The position numbers and the translations under genes are program-made. DNA of 64,000 nucleotides from Daphnia pulex (lineage: Eukaryota; Arthropoda; Branchiopoda; Diplostraca; Daphniidae). The stretch covers positions 6,386,001 through 6,450,000 of the forward strand of contig NC_060023.1 of assembly GCF_021134715.1 (NCBI RefSeq), written 5' to 3'. This document shows positions 57,777 to 64,000 of this stretch, one piece after another; position 1 is the stretch's first letter, and every line of letters starts with the position of its first letter. The notes beneath the pieces were generated by a model. It was not told where the DNA came from. It made no database searches and saw only the letters and a list, made by a program, of their open reading frames with translations.

Positions 57777-58403
57777 ATGAACAAACTGGTATTACAAACT
57801 CTCTGGATATTTCACGATTTTGATTAGTACTTCTTCTGCTTGGAATAATAGCCTATCTAAATGATGCATTTCAAAGTTTATTGTCGCTGCTGTTTTGGCT
57901 GTCGCGGCCGCTGCTCCTTCCAGTAGTTACAAACCGGTGGAATACAAGGCTCCCGAAATCACCATCGTGAGCCAATCTGATGTCCGCAATCTTGATGGCA
58001 GCAGCAACTGGAGGTAAAGTTAATATCCACAGCATGTCTTGGATCCTTATTGATGCCTTACGATTTCATCTTGTCGCACAGCTACGCTGGATCTGACGGT
58101 ACCACTCGTGACGAATCCCAGGTCCAGAAAAAGATGCAAGGAGTCACCTACGACTCTTACGGCAAAGAAACGTACGGTGAAGTCCTCGGCAACACAAACA
58201 AGGGATCATCCTATTGGATCTCCCCCGAGGGTCAGAAATTCACTCTGACTTGGGCGGCAGATGAGGCGGGATTCCAACCCAAGGGCGACCACTTGCCCGT
58301 CGCTCCCGTTCACGTTTACGAGCTCCCGGTCGCTCCCGTCCATGAATACGAACTTCCCGTTGCCCCTGCACTCCCCTACAAACGCACTGGACTCGGTTAT
58401 TAA
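57777..58403 (+). CDS. RR-1 cuticle protein B (short form)
   Basis: Exons are 57777-57788 (MNKL), 57877-58013 and 58082-58403, giving 156 residues. The signal peptide continues FIVAAVLAVAAAAPS. The alanine-proline-tyrosine repeats of A1 and A2 are absent, which explains the shorter exon 2. The RR-1 domain ends SYWISPEGQKFTLTWAADEA, then GFQPKGDHLP, and the ELPVAPVH repeats follow. The protein would be secreted and bind chitin. The promoter is unrelated to that of A1/A2 but has a dead copy at 50580-50925. The introns are in the same positions and phases as in A1 and A2, so all three genes share an ancestor. Confidence 0.95.
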
Positions 58404-60110
58404 ATCATCTAAATCCAACTTCATTCTTGAAACTCACGTGAAATTTCTGTCTTAAGTTCCTAAATGGCTTAAATGCACCAGTGTGTAACTTATTGGTGTG
58501 ATATAAATATATTGCTGAAGTCCTTGTTAAATATCACTTCTAACCCAAACCGAGTTGCGTCTTTTTAGGATAAATGCCGCATATTCATTTTGATGACTGA
58601 TGACCTAGTAGACTATTCTAAATTCCTAACACCTGCTTAACGCATATTTTAAAACCTTAGTGAATCGCTCTCTCACTCTTGTGAACTTAACTACCGTATC
58701 CCTACATCACAATTCACAAACCATTAAATAAGTTAGAGTTCAAAATAATAAAATTTCGGTGTCCTGATGCCAGCCGAATTTTTAGCTAAAAAATGCGATA
58801 GGCTAATTGTGTATGTTCTACGGGGAGTTTTCCAATTTGTTGAAAAATGCTAAAGACGTTTTAATAAATCCCCATCAAGCAATTTTATTAATCTTAATTT
58901 TCTATTTTCGCACTCATTTCCAAGCTAGAGTGACCGACTATACGATTTGGTCTTTCCTGTTGCGTTGGTCGTAGACCATTAAAAGTAATTGGAAATTTGT
59001 AGAACCAAATTAAGAGCGGTCCAATAATCATAGAAAATAGCGGTATACTCAAAAAATAATTGCGTAGAGCAAAAAAGGGTAGGCCTACTGGTTGGAACGC
59101 ATCATATTATATATTAGGCCTACTGTACCCACGGGAACGGGAAAAAAGCGAGACTATCCGAATGTCCGGAATTCGGATTCGGACATCTCTGGAAACGTTA
59201 ATTAATGATTTCTGCAATTTTCCACAACTAAGTAATGCCATAATTGCTTAAGCTGTTCATGAAAAAGAATGAAAAATGTCGTCTGTGACTGTCACCTGTC
59301 AGTGATAACGTCGTCTGTGATGAATTCAGTCAGATGCCGACCTTTTATCCGGTAAAAGATCGCTATTTATTAAGCATTTTTTTCATATTTTCTTGATGAA
59401 TCAGCTTTATCATTTACACCACCGTGTATTGAGCATCGTTTTGAGATCACTTCTCTGCCATTTTATTGAAAATTTTTCAGTTGGTTTTGTTATTTTTCAG
59501 TTAAACGAATATCTCAGAGAATGAGCCTTGTCTTATTCACCATTATTATTGTAATAATTTTGCATTAGTGTTTTCAGATTGCTACCCTTGTTTTTTAGTT
59601 GTAATCATTAGTTACTTGTTTTGTTTATGTCAATCTGAGACAAAATGACAATGCCTTCAGAGCTTGAAGGATGTTGTTCCAATTTGTATGATGATGTTTG
59701 GCTTTATTCTTTCATTGCTCTTTCTTCTTCAAACAAATTCAGGTACTTCAATCTTGCCTTAAGGATCACAACAAGAATTACCAGTAATGCACTTATTCTT
59801 CGATCATGGGAGACCTTAGCTTCCTACACAGCGATCAGTCTTCCCCAATAGAATATGTTGATATATAACCTCACAGTAAATTTGTACAGGTAAGACTTAA
59901 ACCAACAACAAATTCAATTTCATCAAAAATGAATTCTTGTTTCAATCTTTTAGGGATACTCTTATGGGCTTTTTTTCTATCGAGGAGAATGGAATACTGC
60001 CACATGCAAACAAAATTGTTCCCATTTTGAAGATAACATGACAGATAACTGTCAGACATCATTGAAGTCAACAATAAGTGATGACCGCTTCTTAAGCTGT
60101 CATCAGTCAG
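58404..60110. other. Gene-free stretch
   Basis: Short unsupported frames only. A search by eye for the N-terminal half of the RNF103-like gene in 59200-60110 failed. Confidence 0.4.
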
Positions 60111-60674
60111 ATGCAGCAAATGTGGATGTCCTACATGTTGTTGGCATTGGCCTTTTTCGTTTACAACCTTGCAGTAAGCTGGATCGTCCACCGACTGAAA
60201 AGCCGAAATGATAACCACACTACCACTAACGTTACCAATGGCACCACAAATGTCCCAAGAAGAATATTATCTCGATGGTCGCTACTGATCGACTGTCTTT
60301 TTCGACCCCTGTTCTCTGACCCAGCACACAGTCTACAGGATTTAGAACTTGACGAAAGTGTTGAACAATTCCTTGAACGCCTTGCATTACCTAGTTTGTG
60401 GCTGACGCCCACCGTGCCAACGGATTACCTGAAATTCCTCCCTGTTTGGCGATTTGAAGGCGGCAGTGCTGAAGAGCCGCAGACCATGAACTGGATCCCA
60501 GATGCGGATTGCGCTATTTGCTTGGACAAATACCGCGTCGCTGTTGACGTTTGCGGTCTACCGTGCGGTCATCAGTTTCATCGTAATTGTATCATGGTCT
60601 GGCTGCAGCGAGACAATCATCATTGTCCAACTTGCAGATGGCCAGCTTATCAAAACAAAAGTTTTTCTATTTAA
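60111..60674 (+). CDS. RNF103: RNF103-like RING-H2 E3 ubiquitin ligase, C-terminal half
   Basis: A single open exon of 187 residues. A membrane helix lies near residues 5-25. The segment VEQFLERLALPSLWL, then PTVPTDYLKFLPVWRFEG, matches RNF103 (KF-1) proteins. The end has CAICLDKYR, LPCGHQFHRNC and CPTCRWP, a complete RING-H2 with eight zinc ligands. RNF103 family members sit in the ER membrane and promote ubiquitination in ER-associated degradation. Known members are around 680 residues with a long lumenal thioredoxin-like N-terminal part. That part is not visible here, and the ATG chosen is simply the first in the frame. Either upstream exons lie beyond what I could detect, or this is a 5'-truncated copy. 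Confidence 0.75.
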   Translation: MQQMWMSYMLLALAFFVYNLAVSWIVHRLKSRNDNHTTTNVTNGTTNVPRRILSRWSLLIDCLFRPLFSDPAHSLQDLELDESVEQFLERLALPSLWLTPTVPTDYLKFLPVWRFEGGSAEEPQTMNWIPDADCAICLDKYRVAVDVCGLPCGHQFHRNCIMVWLQRDNHHCPTCRWPAYQNKSFSI

Positions 60675-61992
60675 TGTGATCTCATTTTGTATAAATTGCA
60701 CTTTTATTTTAATTTGGACTCGAATTTCTATTTTGACTTGAATTGACTTTTTAACATAACTAAAACGATGAATCAGTTCAGATATGAATGTTAGTCTTAT
60801 TTTAATCATTGATTTCTTCAACTCATCTATGCCCAAATATTTATCGATGTCAAGTGTCGCCTCAAGAGATTCTTGAGAAGCATTTTTTTTTCGGTCAGAT
60901 ATGCCAAACTTCTGTGATTCAGTGATTTTGTCTGTGATAATAACGTGCACTTCCCAGATAAGTTCTCACATTTTTCTAATTATTTATCTCTGTATAAAGC
61001 GAAAATGTGTGGCTATATTTTTATTTTTTCAATAAACAAACCCTTTAATAATGCAAAAAATCATACATTGACTGCAAGTGAGAAACCGAATGGCCGTTGC
61101 TGCCTCGGCACCTCGCTTGTACTAAAAAAAATTTTTACCGAAATATGGAACTTGTAGCCAGGGCGGATTTTGGAAGGGTAGTTTGAGTTTCCATCTGCGA
61201 GCGTTAATGCCCGGCAAAATTTGTCTATGACGTTTCGCGTCGTCCATCAAGTTCCAGGAATCCAGGAAGGGACGGATCAAGTATTTCTTCCGGGACATTT
61301 CTATTGCTATAAGTTCCTAATTAAGATGTTGTGAGTTCATTTTCATTTAAGACCAAATATTTTTACAAGTGTTATTTCTTAATGCAATCGACGTAAATCT
61401 CGAATAAATTTACATGAAAAGTTCTAATTTATTGATCAATAGTTTAGAATTTTTCACTTAAAACTCATAAAATAAAAATACCGCGTATTTCCCCGTCTAG
61501 TAAGCTTGTAAAAAAGAAAGAAAAAGGTCGAAAAGAATTAAAAAATAAGATGCGCTCGGCCATTTTTTACGGCAGTGCACCAAAAAAAGGTTCTGTTTTT
61601 TAGTTTACTCGGAGTTTGCTTTTAATCTCTTCTGATTAGCACTCATTTTAAATGGCAGATGAAGGGTTGAGCATATACTTTACATTTAGTTTATGAATTA
61701 TTGCTCTTATCAGCAAGTTTTAGTCCAAATCATGGAACGATCGTGTTTTTTCGTTTCGTATTTGTTTTTTCTTGTATTTATGCACATAGCTCCATTTGTG
61801 ACCGGTAGGTGGTTTTTTCCTGATTTTTTCTTCGTTAGTGGCGCGATTTGGAAAAACGTTAAAAAGACGTTGATAATGGTATGCTAGAAGGAATATATTT
61901 TGCAAAGTTTCTCCTTTACTAGCAAATTAACTCGTACCCACTGCGGATGTATATTTGTGCCAACACCAAACGCCGAACCTTAAGTAAAAAAA
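60675..61992. other. Gene-free AT-rich stretch
   Basis: Nothing was recognised. A 64-codon hydrophobic frame at 61693-61887 is T-rich and unsupported. Confidence 0.4.
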
Positions 61993-62487
61993 ATGATGTT
62001 ATCTGGGATGAGGAGTACTACTTCGGTAGAGGAAGCAATCAAAAAGGTATATAATCACCATATTCGTGGTCTTGATAGCATTTGCTTACGTGCGCTCTCA
62101 GCGGCCTCGGGCTTCCGAATCGTTTAATCAATTAATGTTTTCCGTTGATTGAAAGCAATGTACCTAACGATTTTCTCTATTATGTCGATTATTCTTAGCA
62201 AAAATTAGTATCTCCTATGCCCTTAAAATCACCCAAGCTGAAGTGGATGGCCATAGGAGGTATCATAGTGGGTTTCATGGCCGTTCTGAAGTACACCGGC
62301 AATTTGAACAAAGCATTCTTCATCGACTGGTTCAAGAAAATTCCATCCGATGTGCAACGTCCATCATCGGCAGTTATGGAGCCTCCGCTTGAGATTCCGC
62401 CTAAAAAATCATGTAACATTATTCATTCTCTAATCTAAAATGTGTTGAGTGTTCTAATATTTTTCTTTCGCCTTTTTTACAGCTTAA
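61993..62487 (+). CDS. Small single-helix membrane protein (unknown)
   Basis: Exons are 61993-62046 (MMLSGMRSTTSVEEAIKK), 62199-62412 and 62483-62487. The first junction is phase 0 with a GTATAT donor and a CTTAG acceptor. The product is about 90 residues. It has one membrane helix (WMAIGGIIVGFMAVL) after a basic stretch, then a soluble tail ending EIPPKKSS. Size and layout recall mitochondrial inner-membrane assembly factors, but I cannot place it. With the splice shown the stop comes two bases into exon 3. The downstream sequence would encode 18 further sensible codons (NIPTEVEQFINRRLQES) in another frame, so the last splice site may be misjudged. Confidence 0.55.
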
Positions 62488-62489
62488 TA

Positions 62490-63132
62490 TTCCGACGGAA
62501 GTAGAACAATTTATCAATCGTCGACTTCAGGAATCGTGAAAATTCAGGCTGAATTCAGATGGCTTAATTTTTTTAAAACCTGTCGTGTGTATGTGAACAT
62601 TCTAAAACGAAATACAGTTTCGGTTTAGATTTTGTTTGTTTACCAAATAATTGTACTTGCATTGAATTAGTTTCACGCAAAATTGTTTCATGTTGTACTT
62701 ATGTATTTTATTATATTGCTTGCGACTGTGGCGGTAGGCTAATAAATATTTGAATGAATCAACAATTAACAAATGGTATTTTTAAATTTTCTTATCACAT
62801 ATTATCGTATGGTCTATATATAGTAACATCCAATTATCCACCACATCGACCTTGTTTAGGTTTACATATAGAGCTCTAAAAGAAGGTCATCAGGTCAAAT
62901 GCCCTTTGATAAGAGCTGTCAGCTGTCTGTTCCACAGGGGAAAACGTTTTCGTCTTACTATAATCGTCCGATCGTCGCAAGGAATTTTGGGCGTCTGATC
63001 ATCGCAATTTTAGTAGTAAACGGGCGTTATGATTTCGTCGATAAGTTCGTCAGGCTCAGACGGCACTAAAAAAATCATCCATATCCATTCGACTATCAGC
63101 CTTTGGTGCGGCAAGACATTTTGAAATTCACA
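62490..63132. other. Intergenic spacer
   Basis: AATAAA-rich 3' region of the previous gene and the 5' region of the next. Nothing else was seen. Confidence 0.4.
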
Positions 63133-63388
63133 ATGGCTCATTGGTACGCGAACAACAAATACACCGAGGAAATGATGAAGGTAAGCAGTTCTTTCATTTC
63201 TGTTCTGCTGCGTTTAAAGATTATGGAAAGCTAAGAAAAATTTGTTTTATTATTTTGGGCAGGTGATGCGAACTAAGGGCTTCAAACGGACCATGATGGG
63301 TGTGGTGATTGGCTCGGTGGCCGGCTTGATGGTTATAAACTACAACAACAAGAGGCTCGGACATAGCGAGACAATTAAAAGACACTAA
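63133..63388 (+). CDS. Tiny single-helix membrane protein (57 residues)
   Basis: Exon 1 is 63133-63180 (MAHWYANNKYTEEMMK, AAG|GTAAGC). Exon 2 is 63263-63388, after GGGCAG, in phase 0, with TAA at the end. The product has 57 residues. A basic RTKGFKR precedes one membrane helix (MMGVVIGSVAGLMVI), and a short hydrophilic tail follows. A start in CACAATGG is a good translation context. It resembles, in layout only, small inner-membrane proteins of mitochondria. I do not recognise the family. Two AATAAA signals lie in the tandem duplication 150 to 200 bases downstream. Confidence 0.6.
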
Positions 63389-63523
63389 CTTGTCATGGGG
63401 TGTATTTTAGCTGAGCAGTGAGTTACGATTACGTATTTGCCCACAGAAAGAATATTTATGAAATTCTCTTATTTTCTTATAATTCTACAGAATTTTTGCT
63501 TAACGGCTTATAATCAAGATGAA

Positions 63524-63591
63524 TGACTGAAGATGGAAATAAAATCTCAACTTCTCATGACTGAAGATGGAAATAAAATCTCAACTTCTCA
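63524..63591 (+). repeat. Exact 34-bp tandem duplication with AATAAA
   Basis: The unit TGACTGAAGATGGAAATAAA plus ATCTCAACTTCTCA occurs twice without a break, duplicating a polyadenylation signal. Confidence 0.9.
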
Positions 63592-64000
63592 ATTGTACCG
63601 TGTTTTCCCCTATGTGGTGGGAAATAAACTAATAAAATTAGACAACGGGAAAAACGGCTGTTTTATTTTCATAATACCTAACTGCCCCCCCCCCCCCCAT
63701 AGATAAAAGTAAGCTAAACGTTGTAAACTAAGTAATAACTAATAAAATTATTTCGCAATTGATTAATATGTTCCACCATTCGTTTTTTATTTTCGAAAAT
63801 TATTTCTGATTTATCAATTACATTACACGATGCAAGCGAAGCTTATTCAATTTCATTTTGATAATAGTGGCTTTGGTCCGATTTAACAATGAGACGCACA
63901 CGAAGCAATTCCAAAATTATTTCACTATGATAGTGGCTTCAGTTCCAGGCGGTAGCAGCGGCTGTGTAAATAAAAACATTAAAAAAAAATTACCCATCAA
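63592..64000. other. Terminal spacer
   Basis: A 14-base C run lies near 63685-63699. No gene was recognised. Confidence 0.4.

Noticed and set aside
1-64000. CRISPR arrays, bacterial operons or complete viral genomes
   Set aside because: None seen; introns, RR cuticle genes and element types point to an animal genome.

Overview
This window looks like nuclear DNA from a small-genome crustacean. A water flea of the Daphnia type is the best guess. The evidence is a cluster of chitin-binding cuticle protein genes with short introns (about 60 to 120 bases), AT-rich spacers, and a dense mix of old transposable elements typical of branchiopods. The species call is inference. No bacterial or viral gene organisation is seen.

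Layout, left to right. 0-5 kb: a minus-strand multi-exon gene of unknown family (766-2380), a GC-rich broken gene with a regulatory-protein look (2481-3643), and a possible short gene (4575-4969). 6-18 kb: three Ty3/gypsy retroelement copies. These are a minus-strand reverse transcriptase scrap (5950-6715), a minus-strand 3' end with its LTR (10726-11890), and one full-length but broken element (12280-17764) with both LTRs, a primer binding site and a polypurine tract. A small spliced gene lies at 9808-10274. 19-21 kb: a spliced gene of unknown family and a complete two-exon RING finger gene (20485-21019, minus). 23-38 kb: a graveyard of gypsy, non-LTR, BEL/Pao, Penelope-like and Tc1/mariner pieces, plus a second GC-rich broken gene (28446-28790). 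38.2-42.4 kb: a young-looking DNA transposon with 713-base terminal inverted repeats and a spliced four-exon transposase. 45-49 kb: exon-like scraps and a 1.34-kb inverted-repeat element that sits inside an exon.

49-58.4 kb is the cuticle locus. Two near-identical genes (193 residues) and one shorter relative (156 residues) carry the RR-1 type chitin-binding domain. The locus was built by duplicating a two-gene unit. The second gene of the first unit survives only as promoter, exon 1 and part of intron 1 (50580-50925). Between the units lie a truncated cuticle-like gene joined to a muscle LIM protein scrap, and two intron-containing tRNA genes. 60-64 kb: an RNF103-like RING-H2 gene and two tiny single-membrane-helix protein genes.

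The genes do not form a pathway. The functional themes are cuticle (RR-1 proteins), ubiquitin ligation (two RING proteins) and small membrane proteins, scattered among mobile DNA. The observations most worth a second look are the long-TIR transposon whose repeats include the start of its own transposase, the two Thr-type tRNA genes with introns and different anticodons, the orphan cuticle promoter, and the exon whose stop codon is supplied by an inserted element.
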